In this document: positions 25,370-33,952 of the stretch, piece after piece
Layout: each line of letters starts with the position of its first letter
Numbering within the stretch: the stretch's first letter is position 1
Assembly: GCA_018676675.1 (NCBI GenBank)
Contig: JABHEG010000357.1
Location: 1 to 57,123 of the forward strand
DNA from: Lentisphaerota bacterium
GTDB lineage: Bacteria > Verrucomicrobiota > Lentisphaeria > Oligosphaerales > JABHEG01
Length of the DNA: 57,123 nucleotides
Direction of reading: 5' to 3'
Made by a program: the position numbers and the translations under genes
The notes under the pieces: model-generated
Told to the model about the DNA's origin: nothing
What the model saw: only the letters and a program-made list of their open reading frames with translations
Databases searched by the model: none

Positions 25370-27052
25370 TCACGCCCGGGTGAGTCGTCGGTACTTGATG
25401 CGGTGGGGTTGGTCGGCTTCGTGTCCGAGGCGCCGTTTGCGGTCGGCTTCGTAGGAAGAGTAGTTGCCCTCGTGCCAAACGACATTTGAGTCGCCTTCGA
25501 AAGCGAGGATATGGGTCGCGAGTCGATCCAGAAACCAGCGATCGTGGGAGATGATGACCGCACAGCCCGCGAAGAATTCGAGGCCTGTTTCGAGGGCACG
25601 GATGGTGTTCACATCCAGATCGTTAGTCGGTTCATCCAGAAGCAGGACGTTGGCGCCCGCCTTGAGAATGCGCGCCAGATGCACGCGGTTCCGTTCGCCG
25701 CCCGACAGGTTCCCGACAGGTTTCTGCTGGTCGGCCCCGGTAAACCCCAGGCGCGCACAATAGCTGCGGGAAGCGGTGTGGACTCGCCCCAGGTCGATGA
25801 ACTCCTCACCGTCCGAGATCACTTCCCAGACATTCTTGCTGTTGTCCAGAACGTCACGGGACTGATCGACGTAGGCGAACTTCACGGAGTCGCCAATACG
25901 CAGGCTACCGCTGGTGGGTTGTTCCTGGCCTGTGATCATCCGGAAGAGGGTGGTCTTGCCCGCACCATTGGGGCCGATGACCCCAACGATACCGGCCGGG
26001 GGAAGTTCGAACGCGACATCCTCCATCAGCAGCGTCTCACCGAACCCCTTCGTCAGGTGTTGAGCAGAGATCACCAGGTTACCAAGTCGCGGGCCGGGGG
26101 GGATGTAGATTTCTGCCTGCTGCTCGCGTTCGCGCTGATCCTGGTTCAGCAGCTCGTTGTAGGCTTTCAGCCGCGCTTTGGACTTGGCCAGGCGGCCCTT
26201 GGGTGATCGACTGACCCACTCGCGCTCGCGCGCCAGAGACCGTTGCCGCGCACTCTCTCCTCTCTCCTCCTGCTCAAGGCGCTTCTGCTTCTGCTCGAGC
26301 CACGAGGAGTAATTGCCCTTCCACGGAATCCCATGGCCACGATCGAGCTCAAGAATCCAGCCAGCCACATTGTCGAGAAAATAGCGGTCATGGGTAACGG
26401 CGATCACCGTGCCCTTGTACTGACGTAGGTGCAATTCCAGCCACCCGACCGTTTCCGCGTCAAGATGGTTTGTCGGCTCATCCAACAACAGCACATCCGG
26501 TTCACGAAGCAACAATCGGCAGAGCGCCACACGGCGCCGTTCTCCACCGGAGAGGATTGTGACTGGCGTCTCCCCGGGTGGGCAGCGCAGCGCGTCCATC
26601 GCCATGTCGATACGCTCTTCCAGGTCCCAGGCCCCAAGCGCATCGATCTGAAACTGGATTTCGCCTTGGCGATCAAGGATCTGTTCTTCGTCGGCTGGGG
26701 TCGCCGCTTCTCCCAGATCCACGAACGTCTGATCATAGTCATCCAGCAGCTTCTGCAGATGTGCGACCGCTTCCGCCACCGTCTCCTGGACGGTCTTCTC
26801 CGGGTCCAGGGACGGCTCCTGCTCCAACAGACCAACGCTGATGCCTGCCTCATAGCCCATCTGGCCATCAAAAGACGTATCCGTCTGGGCCAGGATTCGC
26901 AGCAAGGTGGACTTACCTGAACCGTTCAGCCCAAGCACGCCGATCTTGGCGCCATAGAAGTACGACAGGTTGATGTCTTTCAGGATCTGCTTCCCGTTGA
27001 CCGTCTTGGTCACCCGGTACATCGAGCAGATCACTTTGTTTTCTTCGGCCAT
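25370..27052 (-). CDS. ettA: Energy-dependent translational throttle protein EttA (ABC-F)
   Basis: A 560-residue cytosolic ABC-F ATPase that binds the ribosomal E site and gates the first elongation step according to ATP/ADP ratio (known for E. coli EttA). Two ATPase domains are evident: Walker A GLNGSGKST with signature LSGGERRRVALCRLL and Walker B LLLDEPTNHLD, then GPNGAGKTT, LSGGERNRVHLARIL and LLLDEPTNDLD. The charged linker (SPKGRLAKSKARLKAYNELL) and the basic end (ADQPHRIKYRRL) are typical of EttA. There are no membrane segments. The start ATG follows GGAAGAGG. It is a single gene, flanked by repeats. Confidence 0.95.
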   Translation of the reverse strand: MAEENKVICSMYRVTKTVNGKQILKDINLSYFYGAKIGVLGLNGSGKSTLLRILAQTDTSFDGQMGYEAGISVGLLEQEPSLDPEKTVQETVAEAVAHLQKLLDDYDQTFVDLGEAATPADEEQILDRQGEIQFQIDALGAWDLEERIDMAMDALRCPPGETPVTILSGGERRRVALCRLLLREPDVLLLDEPTNHLDAETVGWLELHLRQYKGTVIAVTHDRYFLDNVAGWILELDRGHGIPWKGNYSSWLEQKQKRLEQEERGESARQRSLAREREWVSRSPKGRLAKSKARLKAYNELLNQDQREREQQAEIYIPPGPRLGNLVISAQHLTKGFGETLLMEDVAFELPPAGIVGVIGPNGAGKTTLFRMITGQEQPTSGSLRIGDSVKFAYVDQSRDVLDNSKNVWEVISDGEEFIDLGRVHTASRSYCARLGFTGADQQKPVGNLSGGERNRVHLARILKAGANVLLLDEPTNDLDVNTIRALETGLEFFAGCAVIISHDRWFLDRLATHILAFEGDSNVVWHEGNYSSYEADRKRRLGHEADQPHRIKYRRLTRA

Positions 27053-27185
27053 TGCGCCTCTTCCTGATCCTGTGGTCTAAACGGTCACCTGGACACTCTA
27101 AGCTTGACTCGTGTGTGGCTTGGCCCCGTCACCCCGGGCTTTCGCGTGGACAACGTCAGTCTCCACCGTAGCTGCACGCATGCAA

Positions 27186-27635
27186 TACGGTCGAGGACCA
27201 GCCTGCGCCCGGGGGCTACGGCCCGGCACGCGACTGGTCTCAACAAGGCAGAGCTCAAGTCGCAGTACGGTCGAGGACCAGCCTGCGCCCGGGGGCTACG
27301 GCCCGGCACGCGACCGCTCTCCACATGGCAGGCAAGTTACACCCTCGGATATGGCGAGGCCATCCGCTCCGGAGGCTGGCCCCGTGTTTCGTTCGGCCAC
27401 AACCGGCCAGGCTCTTCCGTTGGAGAGCGGCAGTCCCCTGCCGTAGTCAGTGTGGAGAGCGGCAGTCCCCTGCCGTAGTCAGTGTGGAGAGCGGCAGTCC
27501 CCTGCCGTAGTCAGTGTGGAGAGCGGCAGTCCCCCCCGTACCCACCCACAGGTCATACGGTCGAGGACCAGCCTTCGCCAAAGGCTGCAGGCCGGCACGC
27601 GACCGGTCTCCACAAGACCGAGCTCAAGTTGAGCT
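27186..27635. repeat. Three copies of an ~80-bp dispersed repeat
   Basis: Copies start at 27186, 27266 and 27556 with TACGGTCGAGGACCAGCC; the first two are identical for 49 bp and the third diverges in the middle. Each ends GGCACGCGAC and the first and third continue into GGTCTC-A/C-ACAAG and GAGCTCAAGT. The 701-bp spacer 27053-27753 between ettA and cutC contains only these and the 32-bp tandem array; no gene is supported. Confidence 0.75.
27421..27548. repeat. Four tandem 32-bp units with a hairpin core
   Basis: Units begin at 27421, 27453, 27485 and 27517 (TGGAGAGCGGCAGTCCCCTG, then CCGTAGTCAGTG). The core CGGCAG-TCCC-CTGCCG can form a 6-bp stem with a 4-base loop. The last unit degenerates after GGCAGTCCCC. 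There is no variable spacer, so it is not a CRISPR array. A related single copy lies inverted at 29374-29395. Confidence 0.85.
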
Positions 27636-27753
27636 GCACGTTCACACCGTGCCCGGAGTTGTGTGTGACAGCTTGCACTGATAGGATACACGGGGGGATG
27701 CTCAGCCCCGTCGGGTGCAACGAGCGTTGCCTTACCAAATGGAGCGATTGGCT

Positions 27754-28533
27754 ATGGGATATCATCTGGAAGTCGGGGCCCGAACTGTTGAGGATGTCCT
27801 GGCTGCAGAGCGTGGAGGCGCGGACCGAGTCGAGCTCTATGCCAGCCCGTTGGAGGGTGCCCTAACCCCCAGCGCCGGATTGATCAAGAGTGCAGCGGAA
27901 GCGGCGCGCATCACGTTGTTCGTGATGATCCGTCCACGAGCCGGTGATTTCCTCTACACTGCGCGCGAGTTCGAGACCATTCAGCGGGACGTAGACATTG
28001 CCCTGGAGATGGGCGCCGACGGTATCATGTGCGGTATCCTCAAGCCCGATGGAGAGTTGGACACAGCCAGAATGAAGCCCCTGATCGCTCAGTGTGGAGA
28101 TACCCCGTTCGCCTTGCACCGCGCCTTTGATTTCTCTCGCGATCCGCTGGAGACGCTCGAACTGGCCATCGACTTGGGCTGCGAGTCTGTGCTCACGATG
28201 GGGCAAGAAGGCGAGGCCCTGTTCAGCCGGGAACTCCGTCAACAAATTCTCGCGGCCGCTGGTGACCGCATCAAGGTCGTGATCGCCCTGGGCGCAGACT
28301 TCGACACGGCCACTGAGCTGCGGGACGTCATGCGCGAGACCGGCGCGCGGGAGTACCACATCGTCAACGGCTACCGCAAACGCCCGTCCGGGATGCGCTG
28401 GACACTCAACGCCGAAACACATTCCGACTTTCTCCGCGAAACGATGTTCTCTATGGACTACCTTTGCGAACACGCGGTACGCGAGATACGAGACATCTTC
28501 GACCAGCAGGAATCGGGAGGGCTGCCGTGTTAG
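27754..28533 (+). CDS. cutC: CutC-family (copper homeostasis) TIM-barrel protein
   Basis: A 259-residue protein of normal CutC length. It begins MGYHLEVGARTVEDVLAAER followed by GGADRVELY, the conserved N-terminal signature, and contains FVMIRPRAGDFLYT, GADGIMCGIL, FALHRAFDFSRDP and SVLTMGQE. CutC is a cytosolic TIM barrel linked to copper tolerance, but its reaction is unsettled. I prefer the ATG at 27754, with GGAG 8 bases upstream, over the GTG at 27715 or ATG at 27739. It overlaps the next gene by 7 bp. Confidence 0.92.
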   Translation: MGYHLEVGARTVEDVLAAERGGADRVELYASPLEGALTPSAGLIKSAAEAARITLFVMIRPRAGDFLYTAREFETIQRDVDIALEMGADGIMCGILKPDGELDTARMKPLIAQCGDTPFALHRAFDFSRDPLETLELAIDLGCESVLTMGQEGEALFSRELRQQILAAAGDRIKVVIALGADFDTATELRDVMRETGAREYHIVNGYRKRPSGMRWTLNAETHSDFLRETMFSMDYLCEHAVREIRDIFDQQESGGLPC

Positions 28534-29294
28534 CAGAAGCAAAACTGAAAGAGCAACTGCGGAGCATCGGGCTGCGTGACGGTATGGACCTGCTCGTGCA
28601 CTCTTCCCTGAAACGCGTCGGCCCCGTTGATGGGGGCGCTGACACGATCATCGACGCGCTCCGCGACGCCATCGGTCCCTCGGGCACGCTTATGATGTCC
28701 ACCGTGTCCGGCAATGTGACCCCAGACCAGACGATCTTCCACGTGCTCGAAACACCGTCGAGCGTAGGCGCGCTGTCCAACGTCTTCCGGAAGCGGCCCG
28801 GCGCCATACGCAGTCTCCATCCCGTGCACTCCATCGCCGCGATGGGCCCCAAGGCCACGTTCTTCACCGAGGGACACCTCGAAGCCACCACACCGTGGTC
28901 ACCCGACAGTCCGTACGGCAAGCTCATGAGAAACAACGGCTCTGTCCTCTTCCTCGGCACCAATTTCAGCGCCAACACCTGCATACATGCGATCGAGATT
29001 GAGGCACGTGTTTCGGGGCTGTACAAGGAGAGTACGACGGCCTTACAGATCATCGGTTACGACGGAGAACCGCATGAACTGAAACACCACTGGCACGCTC
29101 CTAAGCGGGCGTTCTATGTAGACCTGGAGCACTTCGTCGAGAGGGCTGGGGGCCTGACCTATGGACAGATCGGCAACGGCATCTCGCGGCTGGTGGATGC
29201 GGCCATTTTGCGAGAGACGCTGCTCCCTCTGTTCCGCGAAACACCTGAGCTGGCCATTGTGCGCCTCACCGACAGTTCGTTCGTCTGGGAGTAA
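28527..29294 (+). CDS. AAC(3)-family N-acetyltransferase
   Basis: A 255-residue protein of the aminoglycoside 3-N-acetyltransferase (Antibiotic_NAT) superfamily: VHSSLKRVGPVDGGADTIID, GPSGTLMMST, RSLHPVHSIAAMGPKA with its conserved histidines, PYGKLMRNNGSVLFLG and HHWHAPKRAFYVDL. Many members outside resistance plasmids acetylate other amines or are uncharacterised, so resistance is not implied. The GTG start at 28527, preceded by GGGAGGG, overlaps the cutC stop and is preferred to an upstream start at 28464. Translational coupling with cutC is likely. Confidence 0.88.
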   Translation: MLAEAKLKEQLRSIGLRDGMDLLVHSSLKRVGPVDGGADTIIDALRDAIGPSGTLMMSTVSGNVTPDQTIFHVLETPSSVGALSNVFRKRPGAIRSLHPVHSIAAMGPKATFFTEGHLEATTPWSPDSPYGKLMRNNGSVLFLGTNFSANTCIHAIEIEARVSGLYKESTTALQIIGYDGEPHELKHHWHAPKRAFYVDLEHFVERAGGLTYGQIGNGISRLVDAAILRETLLPLFRETPELAIVRLTDSSFVWE

Positions 29295-29373
29295 ACTGCC
29301 GGTAGATGACTCGAGGTGCACAAAACTCCCTGATGAAGGCGAAGCTACCGGTGTTCTGTGGAGCCCAAATCTA

Positions 29374-29395
29374 CGGCGGAGACCGCCGCTCTCCA
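29374..29395 (-). repeat. Single copy of the GGAGAGCGGC repeat
   Basis: Read on the minus strand this is TGGAGAGCGGCGGTCTCCGC then CG, closely related to the 32-bp tandem units at 27421-27548. It can pair with itself and lies between the AAC(3)-like gene and the GH2-like gene. Confidence 0.5.
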
Positions 29396-29466
29396 GAGGA
29401 CGCCATGTGCAGCCGAGGCGAGGCTATACACGACGCCCTAGGGAGACAGTGCTGGAGCATTGACCA

Positions 29467-32400
29467 ATGACAACAACAGTCCGTCACCGAAGATGTCTGT
29501 ACCTGGGGACTGCGGTCTCCGCATGTCTTTGCCTATTCCTGGGCTCGCCACAGGCGAGAGCGGCTCCGCAGAGCCAACACGTTGAGCTCCGAGGCGATGT
29601 CGTCCTGTACCTGCCGTTCGACGGATCATTGCATGCGAACCTGCCCACGGTCGACATTGGGCTCGCCCCGTCTCCGACTGCTAAGATGGAGATGGCCGGC
29701 ACGCCGCCCAAACCCACCCTCGGCCCGGGAGTGCGTGGTCAGGCCGTGTTTGTTGACAAGACGTTTGGCCCGTACCTCCACGAGGTCCTGAACAGCAACG
29801 AAGTGGGCACGGTCATGTGTTGGACCAAACATGACTGGACGGCAAGCACTGACGAGTCCCACACTCTCTTTCACATCGGGGTAAAGCTGCCGACACTCGG
29901 TTCGCTCTTCCGCTACCGCAATCAGCCCTACTGGCAATGGGTCGCCTGGTACCATCACATCGATCAGCGCCACACGTATGGCCCAACCGCCTCCCTGTCC
30001 TCGATCAAGGCAGGCCAGTGGTATCACGTCGCGGCAACGTGGTCCTACCCGGAGCGCATCCGACGGGTCTACATCAACGGTAAACTGATGGGCGAGTTGC
30101 CCATCAAACGCCCTCTCGGACGAGCCGGAGGACTGTGGGTAGGAACAGCGGTCTACGGAGCCCATGCTCTCAACGGCTGGGTCGACGAACTCTATGTGCT
30201 CAATGAACCGCTGACGCCGTCAGCTGTCGAGAAGGCCTACAGAGCAGGACAAGAAGGGCAGCAGGCATACGCGATCGGTCCACCGCCGCCGACAGAGAAA
30301 CTTGATGTGTTGCCAAGCGACTCCGCTCCGCCGCCGCCCGAATGGGTGCGCTGGGACTTTGACGGCGTTGACCAACGCAGCAATCTCCATCGAGCCAATG
30401 TGCCGTTGCACAGCTGGTGGCGCTGGCAACCATGCGAAAAGGAGACGGAGCCGCCAAACACCGGCGAGTGGAAGTATCGGAAAGTGCCGTCCGGCGACGG
30501 CCGCGGCGAGCGCTTCTATGTGTTTGATACTGAGAAAAGGCCACTGAAGGACATCCACCCGGACAAAGGGAAATCCTGGTACGAACGGGAGTTCCGCGTT
30601 CCGGAGCGCTGGACCGGCCGTCGGATTGAGCTGGACATTGACGAAATCAGCGGGCGCAGTGCGGTTTACATGGGCGGTGCACTTCTCACCGAAATCCCGT
30701 CGGCCAACGCCGGCACCACAATCGACATCACCGATCACGTGACTCCCGGGGCCAGCACAACCTTGACCGTGCGCACAAAAGGTCTTGTCGGCAACATCCG
30801 GCTGCGATCGGCTCCAAAGACCGCCCGGATCGTCTCATCGCACCTCACCACGTCAGTCCGCCGGAGCGAGGTGACCATGGCTTGCCGAGTCACCGGGTCT
30901 GGAAGCAACACACTCACCATGGCCGGAGAGATCTTCGCGGACGCAGACGGGGGGCAGAGCGTGCTCCGACTCGGGCCGATCCCCCTCATAGAGGATGCGG
31001 GTCAAGCCATCGCGCCTCTTCCCAAAGAAGCCAGGCTCTGGTCGCTGGAACAGCCTGCTCTCTACTGGTACCGGGTCGAGCTGCTTGATGCCGGCGGAAG
31101 CGTCGTCGATCGGACACTCTCCCGTCGATTCGGCTTTCGTGAGTTCTGGATCGAGAAAGACCGCTTCATCTTGAACGGGGCCCCGATCCACCTCTACGGA
31201 CACTCGCACCCTCATTTCATGACAACGGCCGAGACGGGCATGCCCGGTTTCGCAGACTACATGATCCGACGCTGGAAGGAAGCAGGCCTCAATGCGACCT
31301 ACAACTGGGCGCACCGTCGCTCTCTGGGACGGGTGTTTGACGCGGCTGACGAGATCGGCTTTCTGTTCGTCCCCAAGATACTGCCCTCCCCCGCGGCCGG
31401 CAGCGAACACACGGAAGCCTACATGGCCGGCTATCGTTCGCTGCTGCAGCGAACCATAGACAAACACTGCGACCACCCGTCGATTGCAGCTTGGATGGTC
31501 AACCCCGGTGGTTCGCATGTCTGGGACTTCTGCCCGGCCACGCTGGACAACTCCTACCAGCCGGAGGCCCTCAGCTTCACCAAGTCGCTGGTCGCGCAAT
31601 TGCGCCGATCCCGCGATGAAGTGCGACGTTTGGACCCAAGCCGCATCGGCTTCCATCACTCGTCTGGCAACGAGGGCCCGGTCCACGGGTCGATGGCCTA
31701 TATGACCTTCGACGTGGACTTGCGTGAGCGCGCCAACTGGCCCCGAGCATGGAGTGCGGTCCGGCACAAACCCATTCTGGTCTGTGAGTGGGGCTTGCCG
31801 ATGAGCAGCGCCTGGTATGCCCGTACCCAGGTAGCCCGGAGACGTTACCCACACCACAAAGCGATCCCTCTCTACACGCAGTATGCAGCCATGTACGCCG
31901 GCCCGGAAGCCTATTCCTGGGAGAGCGAAGATATGCTCAAGCGGCTGAGCAGGCCGGGCGGATGGGGTGCGTTCAAGACCTGCGGGACGGTCGTGCGTCT
32001 GAAGACTTTGTTTGCGGAGGAGAACATCAGGGCCTGGCGCACGTACGGCATCTCATTCTTCTTCCATGCCGAAGTGCCATCCTTCTTCGCTGGCGAGACG
32101 CCGAAACCGGATCTGACGCGCGATCCCCGATTCGGAGGAGCGGTCCCCGACTACATCCCCGCCCACATCAGTGCCGTCTGGCAGAGCGCAGCCGGGCTCT
32201 CCCCTCTGGGGAAGGCCGTGAAGGAACTTCTCTCACCGGTCCACGCCTACATCGGTGGGCCCGATGGGGACTTCACGAACACCGATCATACGTTCCTTCC
32301 CGGGGAAACGGTCCGCAAGGAGCTGATCGTGATCAATGACCGCCCCCATGCCGTGGAACTCTCAGCAGAATGGGAGGCGACAGAACAGGGACGACGCATT

Positions 32401-33693
32401 GCCGGTGGCAAACTGGGAGGGACAATCCAGGCGGGACGTCGCGAAATCGACATGTTCCCGATCGCGTTCAGTCTTCCCCCCGTAGCCGAAACCCGGAGGG
32501 ACGTGGAGATCGCTGTAACGTGGCAGGCGGATGGGCCTGAGACGAAAACAACGACGTTCGGCGTTACCGTGCTTCCGACAACAACATCCCCGACACGTGG
32601 GGGCCGGGCCGTACTCCTGTTCGATCCCGCAGGGGAGACACGCAAAGTGCTCCGAACGAACGGGGTTGCCACGCAAGACATGAACGGAACTCCGGACAGC
32701 GATACGCTCCTCGTTGTCGGCAGGCGGGCACTCTCAGAGAAGAACGGCATTGCAGCTCTCGTTGAGGCCGGGTTGGACAAGGCGGTCAGAAGGGGGCTGA
32801 ATGTCCTCGTTTTCGAACAGAGCCCAGGCGACTGGGAAGGCACCATCATGGGTTTGCGGCTGCGCGAGACTAGCACACGCTACGCGTTCGTCCGCGCCGA
32901 AGCACACCCGATCCTGAAGAAGATCACCGATGACGATCTGCATCACTGGCGCGGCAACAGTGACCTGATCGAAGCCTACCCCGGTCCAGGAACGCCGCCA
33001 AAGAGCACCTACGACTACCCGCTGCACTTCTGGCACTGGGGCAACGACAATGTCGTCGCCACCTACGTCATAGAGAAACCGCAAACGGGCGCAGCGCGAT
33101 CGCTCATCGAGTGCGGCTTCGACCTGAGCGAGACGCCGCTGCTTGAAGTCGCTATCGGCAAGGGACGCATCGTCTTCTGCCAACTCGATGTGACCAACCG
33201 GTACGGCTCGGACCCGGTGGCGACACGGATCGTGGACAACTCATTGACCTATCTCCGCACGGCGGAAAGTCCTTCCCCAATGAGCGTCAACTGGCATGAG
33301 CTTAGCCGGAGTGCCTGCAAAGGAAGCAAGCCCGCAGACCTGTATCGGAGGGCCCCGCCGGAAGGTCCCGCGAGTTGGGGAATCGGGCCAGGAGACGTGT
33401 TCTTCCGGAAAGCCACTCGAGTCCCGGCACACGATGGCCCTGCGCCGCTGTTCCGGACTGCCCAAGCAGACGGGCGATCGTTCCTCGTCTGTACACTCAC
33501 AACCGCTGACCTTGACGACGACTGGATACGTGGGAAAGCTGCTCGCATCGCGGCCGCCCTTCGCATCAACGCCGGATTCAGCGCTCCGGAAGGCCCGGCC
33601 CTTGAGAATCCGCCCAGTCTCTACCCGATCGAATGGCGTCGCGTCGAGCGACTGGATGGCCCGTTCGATCCCTACCTCTACTGGCGCTGGTAA
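29467..33693 (+). CDS. Giant secreted LamG / glycoside hydrolase family 2-like protein
   Basis: A 1408-residue exported protein. A signal peptide is at about 1-32 (AVSACLCLFLGSPQARA). About 40-260 is a LamG/concanavalin domain (VVLYLPFDGSL, GQWYHVAATWSY, LNGWVDELYVLNEPLTP). About 285-480 resembles the GH2 sugar-binding jelly roll (GKSWYEREFRVPERW). About 560-930 is a GH2-like TIM barrel (NGAPIHLYGHSHPHF, HPSIAAWMVN, PILVCEWGLP). The probable nucleophile is Glu774, but the GNE motif carrying the acid/base is replaced by Asn679-Pro680-Gly681. The C-terminal third (about 1040-1290) resembles a beta-galactosidase trimerisation/GATase-like fold (ILIVFEQSPGD-type segment). Substrate unknown; activity is uncertain given the missing residue. 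Confidence 0.65.
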   Translation: MTTTVRHRRCLYLGTAVSACLCLFLGSPQARAAPQSQHVELRGDVVLYLPFDGSLHANLPTVDIGLAPSPTAKMEMAGTPPKPTLGPGVRGQAVFVDKTFGPYLHEVLNSNEVGTVMCWTKHDWTASTDESHTLFHIGVKLPTLGSLFRYRNQPYWQWVAWYHHIDQRHTYGPTASLSSIKAGQWYHVAATWSYPERIRRVYINGKLMGELPIKRPLGRAGGLWVGTAVYGAHALNGWVDELYVLNEPLTPSAVEKAYRAGQEGQQAYAIGPPPPTEKLDVLPSDSAPPPPEWVRWDFDGVDQRSNLHRANVPLHSWWRWQPCEKETEPPNTGEWKYRKVPSGDGRGERFYVFDTEKRPLKDIHPDKGKSWYEREFRVPERWTGRRIELDIDEISGRSAVYMGGALLTEIPSANAGTTIDITDHVTPGASTTLTVRTKGLVGNIRLRSAPKTARIVSSHLTTSVRRSEVTMACRVTGSGSNTLTMAGEIFADADGGQSVLRLGPIPLIEDAGQAIAPLPKEARLWSLEQPALYWYRVELLDAGGSVVDRTLSRRFGFREFWIEKDRFILNGAPIHLYGHSHPHFMTTAETGMPGFADYMIRRWKEAGLNATYNWAHRRSLGRVFDAADEIGFLFVPKILPSPAAGSEHTEAYMAGYRSLLQRTIDKHCDHPSIAAWMVNPGGSHVWDFCPATLDNSYQPEALSFTKSLVAQLRRSRDEVRRLDPSRIGFHHSSGNEGPVHGSMAYMTFDVDLRERANWPRAWSAVRHKPILVCEWGLPMSSAWYARTQVARRRYPHHKAIPLYTQYAAMYAGPEAYSWESEDMLKRLSRPGGWGAFKTCGTVVRLKTLFAEENIRAWRTYGISFFFHAEVPSFFAGETPKPDLTRDPRFGGAVPDYIPAHISAVWQSAAGLSPLGKAVKELLSPVHAYIGGPDGDFTNTDHTFLPGETVRKELIVINDRPHAVELSAEWEATEQGRRIAGGKLGGTIQAGRREIDMFPIAFSLPPVAETRRDVEIAVTWQADGPETKTTTFGVTVLPTTTSPTRGGRAVLLFDPAGETRKVLRTNGVATQDMNGTPDSDTLLVVGRRALSEKNGIAALVEAGLDKAVRRGLNVLVFEQSPGDWEGTIMGLRLRETSTRYAFVRAEAHPILKKITDDDLHHWRGNSDLIEAYPGPGTPPKSTYDYPLHFWHWGNDNVVATYVIEKPQTGAARSLIECGFDLSETPLLEVAIGKGRIVFCQLDVTNRYGSDPVATRIVDNSLTYLRTAESPSPMSVNWHELSRSACKGSKPADLYRRAPPEGPASWGIGPGDVFFRKATRVPAHDGPAPLFRTAQADGRSFLVCTLTTADLDDDWIRGKAARIAAALRINAGFSAPEGPALENPPSLYPIEWRRVERLDGPFDPYLYWRW

Positions 33694-33773
33694 GGACCGC
33701 ACGCCTGGAAGATGCCGATGGGCCTCAGGGCGTCTTCCGTAGCCCACAGCCATCGGCTCGCGGTTTCCGCCTC

Positions 33774-33930
33774 CGTACTCCCCCAATTCCATTGACTTTC
33801 TCTGGCGACGGTCGCGGCATGGCAGCCCCTCCCACTCTCGAGAAGCACACAATGTGGGAGGCGGTGCCACCCGGCGACTCTTCGGCCAGACACGGGGGGC
33901 AGAGAAAGTCAATAGCATTGCGTACTCCCC
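33774..33930. mobile_element. 137-bp miniature inverted-repeat element with 10-bp target duplication
   Basis: 33784-33804 and 33900-33920 are 21-bp inverted repeats matching at 19 positions (left arm CAATTCCATTGACTTTCTCT then G). They are immediately flanked on both sides by the same 10 bp, CGTACTCCCC (33774-33783 and 33921-33930), as expected of a target-site duplication. Inside, CAGCCCCTCCCAC (33832-33844) and GTGGGAGGCGGTG (33854-33866) form a second, imperfect inverted pair, so the element folds into a long hairpin. It has no coding capacity and lies between two convergent genes. The transposase is not in the window. Confidence 0.7.
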
Positions 33931-33952
33931 CCCTCTTCCCCTATACGCAAGC

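Noticed and set aside
27421..27548. Possible CRISPR array
   Set aside because: The period is a constant 32 bp and the units are identical throughout; there are no variable spacers and no cas genes.
28527..29294. Antibiotic resistance determinant
   Set aside because: AAC(3)-superfamily membership is clear, but chromosomal members next to cutC have no established resistance role; no mobile context supports it.
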